A stretch of 64,000 nucleotides of DNA from [Flexibacter] sp. ATCC 35103 (lineage in GTDB: Bacteria; Bacteroidota; Bacteroidia; Flavobacteriales; Flavobacteriaceae): assembly GCF_001975985.1 (NCBI RefSeq), contig NZ_MTQF01000001.1, positions 766,943 to 830,942 of the forward strand, written 5' to 3'. Each line of letters opens with the position of its first letter. The stretch's first letter is position 1. This document shows positions 35,710-44,789 of this stretch, one piece after another. Both the position numbers and the translations under genes were made by a program. A model generated the notes under the pieces. The model was not told where the DNA came from and made no database searches. It was given only the letters and a program-made list of their open reading frames with translations.

Positions 35710-36387
35710 TTATTCATAATGGCAAAAAATACCTTTATCATAAACCGTCCACAAACTTGCTTTTTGATTAGCGGCTTTTAAGGCACAATTTGCCCAGGTG
35801 TTACAAGTATAAAACAAACTATAACTTCCTTTAGCTTCATAAAAAGCATCTTTCCTTCCGTAGCTATACCCTTCAATCCATTGTGGATGGTTTGCATCCA
35901 GAAAGCTTTCAGAAATAAAAGTGACTAACTTTTGGTAATTCTCTTTTGAAATTATAATGCGTTTGCAATCATCTCCTTCTTTAAGTTGTTTGAAAAATGT
36001 GGTGTGCATGGCTGATGAACTTACTCCAAATGCGGCTTTCAATGCCGTACTTGCTTTTAAGTCTGACCATTCAGGAGTATGCAGGTAAAAACCTTTATCA
36101 CCCCAGCCAAAAGCAATATATTGCATGGTACTGTCTTTTGATTTTGTCTGACTAAACTGAATCTCTTTTCGCCAGTCTTTAATTTCATTGACAACCGGAA
36201 CTACAATATCTGTATGAACGCCGTTTGAGAGGATATAAATAGGAATTCCGTCTTTCTCTTCTACTTGTACAACATCAGAATTGACGGTGATTTTAGAAAT
36301 CAGATATACTGCAATAAGATACAAAACAAGAAAAGTAATGATGCCGAGAATAGTCCAGCCAAGAAATTTTAAGGTCGTTTTTAGCAT
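35710..36387 (-). CDS. TIGR02117/DUF2459-family membrane-anchored protein
   Basis: The 225-residue protein has one N-terminal membrane helix (about 8-30) and a periplasmic domain with the family pattern SNGVHTDIVVPV (about 54-65), YIAFGWGDKGFYLHTPEW (about 90-107) and SYSLFYTCNTWANCALKAA (about 190-208). The His, Cys and Asn in these motifs suggest an NlpC/P60-like papain fold. No reaction is known to me. It stands alone between two repeat-bearing spacers. Confidence 0.75.
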   Translation of the reverse strand: MLKTTLKFLGWTILGIITFLVLYLIAVYLISKITVNSDVVQVEEKDGIPIYILSNGVHTDIVVPVVNEIKDWRKEIQFSQTKSKDSTMQYIAFGWGDKGFYLHTPEWSDLKASTALKAAFGVSSSAMHTTFFKQLKEGDDCKRIIISKENYQKLVTFISESFLDANHPQWIEGYSYGRKDAFYEAKGSYSLFYTCNTWANCALKAANQKASLWTVYDKGIFCHYE

Positions 36388-36454
36388 TTTGATGGGTTTA
36401 TTTTTTGGTTGTTAAATTGATACTTTTTTGTACTAACCAATTTTTGAGCCAAAA

Positions 36455-36690
36455 AAATAATGGTACGCGGATTACACGGATTCGCTAACGCGAAAGCACC
36501 GATTTAAACAGATTTTTTTATGTTTTATTTTTTTTATGTAGATTTTATTGTCATTTCGACCGAAGGGAGAAATCACACGCGGGATTCAACAAAGATTAGT
36601 ATTTTTTTGCAGAGTTTCGAGTACGATTTCTACCTTGGGTCTCAATGATAAACTTTGCGGGCTTCGACTTCGCTCAGCTTGACAGACGTG
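36455..36690. repeat. Flavobacterial intergenic repeat tract
   Basis: The 387-base spacer has no gene. It holds short motifs common between flavobacterial genes: ggattcgctaacgcgaaagc (about 36478-36497), gtcatttcgaccgaaggg (about 36551-36568), and cttcgacttcgctcagcttg (36662-36681). The last two are roughly inverted to each other, so the segment could fold into a long imperfect stem. It has no sign of coding. Confidence 0.5.
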
Positions 36691-36701
36691 ACTTTCAAAC
36701 A

Positions 36702-36733
36702 TAAAAAAACTGCTAGATTTCTCCAGCAGTTTT
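36702..36733 (-). terminator. Terminator of ychF
   Basis: A 9-bp stem aaaactgct (36706-36714) pairs with 36725-36733, loop 10 bases, with an A run that becomes a T run on the minus strand. It lies 42 bases after the ychF stop. Confidence 0.8.
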
Positions 36734-36774
36734 AGTCTATTTTCTATATTCTTTATTCTATTCTCTAGAAAAAA

Positions 36775-37869
36775 TTAAACGTTAAAACGGAAATGCATTA
36801 CATCACCATCTTTTACGATATATTCTTTTCCTTCGACTTTGAATTTTCCTGCTTCTTTTGCTTTTGCTTCTGAACCGTATTGAACGTAATCTTCATATGA
36901 AATTACCTCAGCACGAATGAATCCTTTTTCGAAATCAGTATGGATAACTCCGGCTGCTTGTGGTGCTGTAGAACCAATATTGATAGTCCAGGCACGAACT
37001 TCTTTTACACCAGCGGTAAAGTAAGTTTGTTGTTTTAGTAATTTGTAAGCTGCACGAATTAAAACTGATGCTCCAGGCTCTGTTAATCCCATGTCTTCAA
37101 GGAAAACCTGACGCTCTTCGTAACTTTCTAATTCTGTGATATCAGCCTCTGCTCCTACTGAAAGGATAATTACTTCAGCATCTTCATCTTTTACCAATTC
37201 ACGAACCTGATCTACATATTTGTTTCCGTTTACTGCTGAATTTTCATCAACATTACAAACATATAAAACTGGTTTTGCAGTAATTAACTGAAACGATTCC
37301 ATTAAAACCTCTTCATCATTACCTTGAGGAATAATAGTACGGGCTGATTTAGCCTGTAATAACGACTCTCTGATTCTGTCTAAAAGAGCTTTCTCAGTTT
37401 GCGCTTCCTTATTTCCGGTTTTAGCTGCACGATTTACTTTCTCTAAACGTTTTTCAACAGTTTCAAGATCTTTTAATTGCAGCTCAATATCGATTGTTTC
37501 TTTATCACGAATTGGGTTTACGTTTCCGTCTACGTGAACAATATTATCATTATCAAAACAACGTAAAACGTGAATGATAGCATTACATTCTCTAATGTTT
37601 CCTAAAAATTGATTTCCAAGACCTTCCCCTTTACTTGCTCCTTTTACCAAACCTGCAATATCAACGATATCAACAGTTGCCATTTGAACGCGCTCTGGTT
37701 TTACTAATTCTTCTAATTTATTGATTCTTGGATCCGGAACGTTTACAACACCAATATTAGGTTCGATTGTACAAAACGGAAAGTTTGCACTTTGCGCTTT
37801 TGCATTAGACAAACAATTAAATAGAGTCGATTTTCCAACATTTGGTAATCCTACAATTCCTGCTTTCAT
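36775..37869 (-). CDS. ychF: Ribosome-binding ATPase YchF
   Basis: The 364-residue Obg-family P-loop protein has Walker A GLPNVGKSTLFN (about 7-18), switch region DIAGLVKGASKGEGLGNQFL (about 70-89) and VCNVDENS (near 208) in place of NKxD, which explains the family's preference for ATP. The C-terminal TGS domain holds GSTAPQAAGVIHTDFEKGFI. Family members bind ribosomes and influence stress responses. Length is exactly typical. Confidence 0.95.
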   Translation of the reverse strand: MKAGIVGLPNVGKSTLFNCLSNAKAQSANFPFCTIEPNIGVVNVPDPRINKLEELVKPERVQMATVDIVDIAGLVKGASKGEGLGNQFLGNIRECNAIIHVLRCFDNDNIVHVDGNVNPIRDKETIDIELQLKDLETVEKRLEKVNRAAKTGNKEAQTEKALLDRIRESLLQAKSARTIIPQGNDEEVLMESFQLITAKPVLYVCNVDENSAVNGNKYVDQVRELVKDEDAEVIILSVGAEADITELESYEERQVFLEDMGLTEPGASVLIRAAYKLLKQQTYFTAGVKEVRAWTINIGSTAPQAAGVIHTDFEKGFIRAEVISYEDYVQYGSEAKAKEAGKFKVEGKEYIVKDGDVMHFRFNV

Positions 37870-38029
37870 ATTTAGATAATATTTGTTTTTTTATTGATTT
37901 TAGCCTCGTTAGCCGTTGCCGTTATTGACTATATATCAAATACATACCAACTGACTTAATTCTTTTTTAGCTGTTTTTTCTTTCTTTTAAAATTTTGTCA
38001 AAATATCACTTTTTGCCCCTAAAATTTTG

Positions 38030-38063
38030 CAAATATAAGATTTAATACCTCGTAACTAAACAA
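38030..38063 (-). promoter_or_regulatory. Candidate promoter of ychF
   Basis: On the minus strand TATATTTG (38030-38037) matches TAnnTTTG and a TTG lies at 38061-38063, 23 bases away, at the long end of the accepted spacing. The start would lie about 150 bases before ychF. The rest of the 331-base spacer (37870-38200) is AT-rich; I cannot place the receptor gene's promoter in it. Confidence 0.4.
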
Positions 38064-38200
38064 AAAATGACGATATATGTTTTTTTACTACTTTTCTTAA
38101 AAAAAATCAAACTTTTTATTAATATTTTGTTAAATAAACCTACTTTTATCGCAATATTTAACAAACCATATAGAAATTTTTAACCAAAACAAGTTTTAAC

Positions 38201-40912
38201 ATGAGAAGAATTGCAATTTTATTTTTTTTATTTAATACCCTATTTATTTTTGCACAGAAGCAAATTTCGGGTATTGTAAAGGACAATACAGGAAATCCCC
38301 TGCCTGGTGTCAACATTGTAGAAAAAGGCACAAACAACGGAGTATCGACGGATATTGACGGATCGTACAAAATAACTGTAAAAGAAGGTGCTTCATTGAT
38401 TTTTACCTATATGGGTTACACTACGACAACGAGATTGGCAAATGCATCGCAAATTGATGTATCCTTATCTGAAGAAGGCGGACAAAATCTTGACGAAGTA
38501 GTCGTGACAGGATCCAGAACTGCTGCCAGAAGTAACACTACCAGTGCATTACCAATTGATGTATTATCCGCAAAAGATTTAACCTCTACAGGACAAGCAA
38601 CATTTGATAAGGCATTGCAGTACAAAATTCCATCGTTTAATACTGTACAAACGCCTGTAAATGATGCAACATCATTACTGGATCCTTACGAGATCAGGAA
38701 TATGGGACCATCAAGAACTTTGATCCTTATTAATGGTAAACGTAAAAACTTAAGTTCATTACTTTATGTACAAACTTCTCCGGGTCGTGGAGAAACCGGA
38801 GCAGATATTTCTGCAATCCCAACAGATGCAATCGAAAGAGTTGAGATTCTTCGTGACGGAGCTTCTGCTCAATACGGTTCTGATGCTATTGCGGGAGTAA
38901 TGAACATTATTTTAAAGAAAAATGCTACTGATGGATCTTTGACTGTAAGAAGCGGAATTACTTCTGAAGGTGATGGCGAAATGCTGGGCGTAAGTTTAAA
39001 CAATGGTACTACTGTGGGCGAAAAAGGTTTTTTAAATTACACCATAGATTTCTCTAAGGTAAATTTAGCCAACAGACCTGGTACAGTTGATGCACAAGGC
39101 GAAGCAAATGACTTTTTAGATGGATCACCTGCTGCTGTAGCAAGTGTTCAATCTTTTCTGGATAAATATCCTGATGCAAGAAACGTAAATGGTTCCCCGG
39201 AAACAGCAGCTGCAAAATTCCTGATTAACGGTGGAAACGATATTAGCGATAATACTAAATTATACTATAACGCTGCTTATGTGTACAAAAAAGTAAAATC
39301 ATTCGCTAACTTTAGAACGCCGTACTGGAGACCTTTATCTGATGATCCTTACCTAAATGATTTCTTTGGAAATGGTAATGATGCAAATCCTTCTTATGCT
39401 GGATATGGACCTACTTTTGAAGGAGATTTAACCGATTACAACGGAACTTTAGGTTTTAAAAACGTCAAAAACGGCTGGAATACTGATGCAAGTTTAACGG
39501 TTGGTGGTAACAAACAGGTTTATTCAGTAAACAACTCTGTAAACAGATCTGATATTCTTGATGATAATGGAAATAATGTTTATAGAGAAAATAGTCCGAT
39601 CTCGTTTAAACCAGGTGGAACTTCTTTTAATCATGTAGTTGGAAACATTGATGTTTCTAAAATTGTATCTGATAAAATTAGTATTGGTTTTGGTACCGAG
39701 TTCAGATCAGAATATTTTACTGTTATCGAAGGAGATAAAGCTTCATGGGACGGAACCGGAGCTGACTCTTTTGCCGGAAACAGACCTGAGAATTCAGGAA
39801 AATGGAACAGATATAATGTTGGGGTTTACTTAGATGTAGCTTTTGATATTACCAAAGACTTTTTAATAAACGGTACTGTTCGTCATGAAGAATATAGTGA
39901 TTTTGGCGGAGCAACTGTCTGGAAAGCAAGTACAAGATATAAATTCCTTGATGATAAAATAACTTTAAGAGGATCTGTATCAACTGGTTTCAGAGCGCCA
40001 ACTTTACACCAGATTTATACTCAAAAATCTCAGTATTCATTTGTAGCGGGAGAAGGAATTCAGATTAGCGGAATCATAAATAACGTTTCTCCTCAGGCAC
40101 GCCAGCTAGGTATTCCACCTTTAGATCCTGAAAAATCAACTAACGTAACTGTTGGTATTGGTGCAAAACCATTTCAAAACTTTAATTTTACGATCGATTA
40201 CTACAATATTAAGGTAGAAGACAGAATCGTTTTAGGAGACAGACAAGATACTGATTTTGGAAATGTTGCCTGGTTTTCTAACTCTTTCGATTCAAGAACT
40301 TCCGGTTTAGATGTAGTTGCTAATTACAATAACGTTGGAATTGGCGAAGGTAAATTAGGATTTAATCTGTCAGGAAATATTACTATACAAAATGAGAGAA
40401 TTTCTCCTGTAACGAACAACTCATTTGGTGATATCCTGAACTCTTTGACTTTTACTTCAAGACCTGATACAAAATGGATTTTTGGAATCAATTATGAAAT
40501 TGGTAAATTCGGATTTTCTTTGAATAATACTTATTTCGGAAAAACTACTTTTAATCAGGATGGTTTAGCAACAAATGATCCTAATGCTCCGGTTAATTCT
40601 CCGGAATTTTTAGCTGCTAACCTTAAAACAGAATTCATTCCTAAAATTGTTACTGATTTAGGCGTAAACTTTAGTGCTACCGAAAAACTAACCATTGCAT
40701 TAAATGTAAACAACTTATTTAATATTTTGCCTGAATGGAAATTCGTAGCAGAAAATGAGGCCGGAGCTGCTTTACTTGCTGATCCTGCACAAACAAAACA
40801 ACAATCTAATTTACTTACATTTAACCAGCGTTATTCCAGAATGACATATGATGGATTCCATTTTAGTCAATTAGGAACTATGTTTAATTTATCTGTGAAT
40901 TATAAATTCTAA
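38201..40912 (+). CDS. TonB-dependent outer-membrane receptor with CarboxypepD-reg-like domain
   Basis: The 903-residue receptor has a signal peptide (MRRIAILFFLFNTLFIFAQ) and a carboxypeptidase-regulatory-like domain (about 22-95; ISGIVKDNTGNPLPGVNIVE, GVSTDIDGSYKI). A plug with LDEVVVTGSR (about 97-106) and a region similar to DGASAQYGSDAIAGVMNIIL precedes the barrel, which ends NLSVNYKF with a terminal aromatic. The receptor imports a ligand with TonB energy. No SusD-like lipoprotein follows, so it is not a typical SusCD glycan importer. The ligand cannot be told from sequence. A terminator follows directly. Confidence 0.9.
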   Translation: MRRIAILFFLFNTLFIFAQKQISGIVKDNTGNPLPGVNIVEKGTNNGVSTDIDGSYKITVKEGASLIFTYMGYTTTTRLANASQIDVSLSEEGGQNLDEVVVTGSRTAARSNTTSALPIDVLSAKDLTSTGQATFDKALQYKIPSFNTVQTPVNDATSLLDPYEIRNMGPSRTLILINGKRKNLSSLLYVQTSPGRGETGADISAIPTDAIERVEILRDGASAQYGSDAIAGVMNIILKKNATDGSLTVRSGITSEGDGEMLGVSLNNGTTVGEKGFLNYTIDFSKVNLANRPGTVDAQGEANDFLDGSPAAVASVQSFLDKYPDARNVNGSPETAAAKFLINGGNDISDNTKLYYNAAYVYKKVKSFANFRTPYWRPLSDDPYLNDFFGNGNDANPSYAGYGPTFEGDLTDYNGTLGFKNVKNGWNTDASLTVGGNKQVYSVNNSVNRSDILDDNGNNVYRENSPISFKPGGTSFNHVVGNIDVSKIVSDKISIGFGTEFRSEYFTVIEGDKASWDGTGADSFAGNRPENSGKWNRYNVGVYLDVAFDITKDFLINGTVRHEEYSDFGGATVWKASTRYKFLDDKITLRGSVSTGFRAPTLHQIYTQKSQYSFVAGEGIQISGIINNVSPQARQLGIPPLDPEKSTNVTVGIGAKPFQNFNFTIDYYNIKVEDRIVLGDRQDTDFGNVAWFSNSFDSRTSGLDVVANYNNVGIGEGKLGFNLSGNITIQNERISPVTNNSFGDILNSLTFTSRPDTKWIFGINYEIGKFGFSLNNTYFGKTTFNQDGLATNDPNAPVNSPEFLAANLKTEFIPKIVTDLGVNFSATEKLTIALNVNNLFNILPEWKFVAENEAGAALLADPAQTKQQSNLLTFNQRYSRMTYDGFHFSQLGTMFNLSVNYKF

Positions 40913-40933
40913 GTTCAACTTTGTTTAAATATT

Positions 40934-40965
40934 AAAAGGGTTGTCTTTATGACAGCCCTTTTTTA
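40934..40965 (+). terminator. Terminator after the TonB-dependent receptor
   Basis: A 10-bp stem aagggttgtc (40936-40945) pairs, with one G-T pair, with gacagccctt (40951-40960) over a 5-base loop and is followed by T residues. Confidence 0.85.
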
Positions 40966-40992
40966 TAATTTTATAATTTAAAAAAGAGCATT

Positions 40993-41739
40993 ATGGCAAA
41001 TTTATATGAAGGAAAAATGGCCGCGATTTACGATGCTATGTATCAGACATTTGTTGATTATGACGAAGAATATCTTTTTTATAATAATTTACTTCAGGAG
41101 AATAATAGGTCCAGTATTCTTGAAATAGGAAGTGGCACCGGAAATCTCACGAAACGATTTCTGGATAACAATCACCATTATCAAGGCCTTGATTACAGCG
41201 AAAGCATGATTGCAATTGCCAGAGAAAAAAATAAAAATGCTATTTTTATTTCGGGTGATATGCGCGATTTTCAACTTGCGAATCCTGTCGATTCTATTTT
41301 AATTACCGGAAGATCTACAAGTTACCTGATTACCAATGATGATATTAACAGAACTTTTGAATCTATCTATAAAAATCTCAATGAGAATGGTGTAGTTATT
41401 TTTGATTTTATAGATGCCAACAGGTTTATTCCTTTTACAAAAGAAAATCCTGTAATTATTCATGAAGCAAAGTTTGAAGACATAAATTACATCAGAGAAA
41501 GTCATTGGGATACCAATAATTTACTTGAGAATTTTATGCTGGAATGGACTGCACAATATTATATTATTAAAAACGGAGAGAAAGAAATCCTGGAGAATGA
41601 TTTTTCTACCGTACGTGTTTTTACCCTCAATGAAATTCAGCTTTTTTTATACCTCAATAATTTTGAAATACTTAAAACCATTGATCGAAAAACGTATGCG
41701 TATGATACTTATGTTATTGTAGCTAAAAAAAGAGCATAA
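40993..41739 (+). CDS. Class I SAM-dependent methyltransferase
   Basis: The 248-residue protein has the Rossmann motif I ILEIGSGTGNLTKRF (about 39-53), then YQGLDYSESMIAIARE (about 58-73) and FISGDMRDF (about 79-87). This fits small-molecule or protein methyltransferases using S-adenosylmethionine. The substrate is unknown. It lies between two terminators, so it is a single-gene unit; its promoter is not obvious in the 27-base spacer. Confidence 0.85.
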   Translation: MANLYEGKMAAIYDAMYQTFVDYDEEYLFYNNLLQENNRSSILEIGSGTGNLTKRFLDNNHHYQGLDYSESMIAIAREKNKNAIFISGDMRDFQLANPVDSILITGRSTSYLITNDDINRTFESIYKNLNENGVVIFDFIDANRFIPFTKENPVIIHEAKFEDINYIRESHWDTNNLLENFMLEWTAQYYIIKNGEKEILENDFSTVRVFTLNEIQLFLYLNNFEILKTIDRKTYAYDTYVIVAKKRA

Positions 41740-41767
41740 AAAATCCTGAATTAATTCAGGATTTTTT
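41738..41767. terminator. Bidirectional terminator after the methyltransferase
   Basis: A perfect 13-bp inverted repeat (41740-41752 with 41753-41765, core atcctgaatt) is flanked by A and T runs and serves both the rightward methyltransferase and the leftward gene ending at 41782. Confidence 0.85.
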
Positions 41768-41781
41768 ATTTTTCTTAAAAC

Positions 41782-42945
41782 CTACATCTTAAAGTCTAAG
41801 GAACTTATTATTGCTTTTTCTTCTTCGGTAGCTGTAAAGCCGGAAATATCCCAATAATTAGTCAAAATCTTATTCTTTTTATTAAAGAGTGATTTTTCCT
41901 TAAAAACATCACTTTCGTTGTATGTGAATTTTTGCTTATTAAAATTGGTCGTGATAAAATTATTGCGAACCTGAATATTTTTTACCTGATCTTTTAAAAT
42001 TAAATCATATCCTATTTCTTCATTCGAACTCAATAAATAATAATCTGATCCGTCGAGCCTGTAGTTTACTTTTACAAAAGATCTGGTAATATGTTTTGAA
42101 CCAATCTTTGGTTTTTCTTCGGTTTCATTTGTATTCGCCGGATTAAAAATACAGGTAAATTCCATTATTATCTTTTTCTCAGGATCATAAACAATTTCAA
42201 AACTATCCCTGTTTTTTTTCGTTTTATCCAATGGAGCAATATTCATTACATAATATTTCTCATTGCCCGGATGTCCTTTTATAATATAGTCGTACTCTTT
42301 CTTCGCTTTTGGATCTAAAACAATTTCAAAATAATTAAGGTTAGAATAATTCTCCATAATATTATTCAGGTTATATCCTCGTAAATCCTCACTTACATCT
42401 GTTTCCAGCAAGCCATAAGAACGATTTTGTTCGACTAATAATGTTGTAGTGACATTTTTTTGATGACCTGAAAACTGAAAATTTACAAGTCCGTCATTAT
42501 AATAAGAGTATTTATTGTCGAGCATAAAAAATTCTCGTACGTACACTTTTAACCGATAAGGCATGGTTAATTTTTCTATCGAATTAGAAACCACTTTTCG
42601 CAGTATTTTTTGTGGATTTTCTTTAGATAAAACAATTTCATCTAATTTATTATCCTTGTTCTGTAAATAAACTACAAATTGGTCTTCTTTTAAAGTTGCC
42701 CAGCGAACGGTAAGATTTTCATAATTCATCTCAGAAACCTGAACATTCGAAGCTCCGTTTAAAACAAAAGTTACCTTTCCTTCTTCATTACTCAGCAAAA
42801 CTTGCTTCGTTTTAAGTATAACAACCGTCGCATTCTCTATTGGCAGCTGTGTCTCTATATCTTTTACAACTATAGAATATTCCGTATTTTGTGCACAAAT
42901 AGTAATAGTAAATAATACGACAAATAAAAATATTAGTTTCTTCAT
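41782..42945 (-). CDS. Exported protein with carboxypeptidase-regulatory-like domain
   Basis: The 387-residue protein has a signal peptide (MKKLIFLFVVLFTITICAQ) and an N-terminal CarboxypepD-reg-like domain (about 20-100; DIETQLPIENATVVILKTK, LSNEEGKVTF). The rest resembles the DUF5686-type or outer-membrane-associated proteins of flavobacteria (MPYRLKVYVREFFMLDNKYS, YDPEKKIIMEFTCIF). Function is unknown. It is convergent with the methyltransferase and shares its terminator. Confidence 0.7.
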   Translation of the reverse strand: MKKLIFLFVVLFTITICAQNTEYSIVVKDIETQLPIENATVVILKTKQVLLSNEEGKVTFVLNGASNVQVSEMNYENLTVRWATLKEDQFVVYLQNKDNKLDEIVLSKENPQKILRKVVSNSIEKLTMPYRLKVYVREFFMLDNKYSYYNDGLVNFQFSGHQKNVTTTLLVEQNRSYGLLETDVSEDLRGYNLNNIMENYSNLNYFEIVLDPKAKKEYDYIIKGHPGNEKYYVMNIAPLDKTKKNRDSFEIVYDPEKKIIMEFTCIFNPANTNETEEKPKIGSKHITRSFVKVNYRLDGSDYYLLSSNEEIGYDLILKDQVKNIQVRNNFITTNFNKQKFTYNESDVFKEKSLFNKKNKILTNYWDISGFTATEEEKAIISSLDFKM

Positions 42946-43060
42946 AGGCCTTATTAAATTTTCAACTAAAGTATTAATTTTTTATTAATAAACTAACATT
43001 CAATAAATAAAACATTAAAAACCAACGAAATAGCCTAATTATACTGAAGAAATTTAAGCA

Positions 43061-43090
43061 AAAAAAATCCTGAGCGATAACTCAGGATTT
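43061..43090 (-). terminator. Terminator of the ferredoxin gene
   Basis: A perfect 10-bp stem aaatcctgag (43065-43074) with ctcaggattt (43081-43090), loop 6, and an A run that reads as T on the minus strand lies 21 bases after the ferredoxin stop. Confidence 0.85.
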
Positions 43091-43110
43091 ATATTTTTTA
43101 TGGTCGAAAT

Positions 43111-43464
43111 TTATTCGTCACCGTGTAAAAACGCTTGTCTGTTCAAGAGAGTTTCTTCATCTTCTACGTGATTATCATCTGGCACACAACAATCAACCGG
43201 ACATACAGCAGCACATTGAGGTTCATCATGAAAACCTTTACACTCTGTACATTTTCCTGGAACAATATAGTATACTTCGTCAGAAATTGGAGTTTGAGCA
43301 TCATCAGCATCAACCTCAGTTCCGTCCGGTAAAATTACTTTTCCTTTAAGACTAGTTCCGTCTTTATATCTCCAATCATCAGCTCCTTCATAAATTGCTG
43401 TATTTGGGCACTCTGGTTCACAAGCCCCACAGTTTATGCATTCGTCAGTTATAATTATTGCCAT
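43111..43464 (-). CDS. 4Fe-4S dicluster ferredoxin
   Basis: The 117-residue protein binds two 4Fe-4S clusters. The first motif is [12 protein letters not shown] (about 9-20); the second, [20 protein letters not shown], has a longer loop between the first cysteines, as in the YfhL/Alvin-type ferredoxins. A 35-residue segment rich in D/G lies between them, and an acidic C-terminus follows. It is an electron carrier; the partner is unknown. It is divergent from the acyl-CoA reductase gene, which may share regulation with it. Confidence 0.92.
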   Translation of the reverse strand: MAIIITDECINCGACEPECPNTAIYEGADDWRYKDGTSLKGKVILPDGTEVDADDAQTPISDEVYYIVPGKCTECKGFHDEPQCAAVCPVDCCVPDDNHVEDEETLLNRQAFLHGDE

Positions 43465-43553
43465 TTTTTTTCAGTCTTAAAATTAAAAGTCTTCGAGTTA
43501 CAAGTCAAAAAACATATAAAAAAGACATTTGAAGCTTTTGACTTTAATGACTT

Positions 43554-43584
43554 TTGACTTTCGACTTATTTATCCTTATTTTTG
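43554..43584 (+). promoter_or_regulatory. Promoter of the acyl-CoA reductase gene
   Basis: TTG at 43554-43556 and TATTTTTG at 43577-43584 are separated by 20 bases, a very good match to the Bacteroidota promoter (TTG, 17-23, TAnnTTTG). Transcription would begin near 43590, about 30 bases before the start codon. Confidence 0.7.
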
Positions 43585-43622
43585 TGCAAAATTACAATCA
43601 AAACAATTCATAAGCAAACATT

Positions 43623-44696
43623 ATGACATTAGAAACAAAAAAAAGTGTTTTTGTTGAATTAGGCAAATTTCTAAATCAGTTTTCTGAAACAAATAACATA
43701 CAAAATGAGTCAGTTTTAGGCAATGATTTGTTTTTTGATGATTTTATAAATCTGATACACCTTTCTCAATCACACAACGGATGGTACACACCAGAACAAG
43801 TGTATTTTGCAATAAAATCCTGGGCAGACGCCTTAACAGAAGAAAACATAGCCAAATGGCTTTCTGAATATTCCTTCGACTCCGTTCAGGATGACAACAA
43901 TGCAAAAAATGTTGCCTTAATTCTTGCCGGGAATATTCCGTTAGTTGGTTTTCACGATTTTTTATCGGTATTAATTACAGGAAATAGCGCTTTAATCAAA
44001 ACATCATCAAACGATCAGCATTTATTACCGTTTTTAGCTAAATATTTAATTTTCGTTGATGAAAGCTTAAAAGACAAGATCACTTTTGTAGAAGGCAAAC
44101 TCGAAAACTTTGATACCGTAATTGCTACCGGAAGTAATAATACTGCCCGTTATTTTGAATATTACTTTAAGGATAAACCTTCAATTATTCGTAAAAACAG
44201 GAATTCGGTTGCTGTTTTAAACGGAAAAGAAACAAAAGAAGACCTGGAAAATTTAGGTGAAGATATTTTTAGGTATTTTGGATTAGGATGTCGCAATGTT
44301 TCGAAACTTTTTGTACCGAAAGACTATTCGTTTGTAGCATTTTTTGAAGCAATTTTTAAATATCAGGATGTGATTCATTATGAGAAATACGCTAATAATT
44401 ACGATTATAATAAAGCAGTATTTTTAATGAGTAATTTCAAATTATTAGATAACGGATTTTTGACTTTAAAGGAAGATCCAAGCTACGCCTCGCCTATTTC
44501 GAGTGTTTTTTATGAATTCTATGAAAATATCGAAGATTTACAGACTCGTCTTGAAGCTGAGGCTGAACAAATTCAGTGTATTGTAAGCAATGATTTGGTC
44601 AAAAATAGTATTGCCTTCGGGCAGACTCAAAATCCGCAATTGTGGGATTATGCAGATAACGTAGATACTATAACGTTTTTGTTAACAACAAAGTAA
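43623..44696 (+). CDS. LuxC-like acyl-CoA reductase
   Basis: The 357-residue protein belongs to the acyl-CoA reductase/aldehyde dehydrogenase superfamily. Visible motifs are LAGNIPLVGFHDFLSVLITG (about 103-122), TGSNNTARYFEYYF (about 167-180) and the catalytic-cysteine region YFGLGCRNVSKLFVP (about 222-236). It should reduce an activated acyl group with NADPH; the substrate is unknown. It sits between a ferredoxin and serC. There is no luxD or luxE nearby, so a link to bioluminescence is unlikely. Confidence 0.85.
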   Translation: MTLETKKSVFVELGKFLNQFSETNNIQNESVLGNDLFFDDFINLIHLSQSHNGWYTPEQVYFAIKSWADALTEENIAKWLSEYSFDSVQDDNNAKNVALILAGNIPLVGFHDFLSVLITGNSALIKTSSNDQHLLPFLAKYLIFVDESLKDKITFVEGKLENFDTVIATGSNNTARYFEYYFKDKPSIIRKNRNSVAVLNGKETKEDLENLGEDIFRYFGLGCRNVSKLFVPKDYSFVAFFEAIFKYQDVIHYEKYANNYDYNKAVFLMSNFKLLDNGFLTLKEDPSYASPISSVFYEFYENIEDLQTRLEAEAEQIQCIVSNDLVKNSIAFGQTQNPQLWDYADNVDTITFLLTTK

Positions 44697-44789
44697 AAAT
44701 ATGTTTAATTATTTCGAATAATTTATCGCTTTTTCAGCTCCTATTGCCGAAATTTGCGTCTTTAAATTTTTCGACTATTAACAACAACC

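Noticed and set aside
38201-40912. SusC/SusD polysaccharide-utilisation locus
   Set aside because: No SusD-like lipoprotein or glycoside hydrolases adjoin the receptor; a terminator follows it.
43623-44696. Bioluminescence (lux) gene
   Set aside because: Only the LuxC-like reductase is present; no luciferase or luxDE neighbours.
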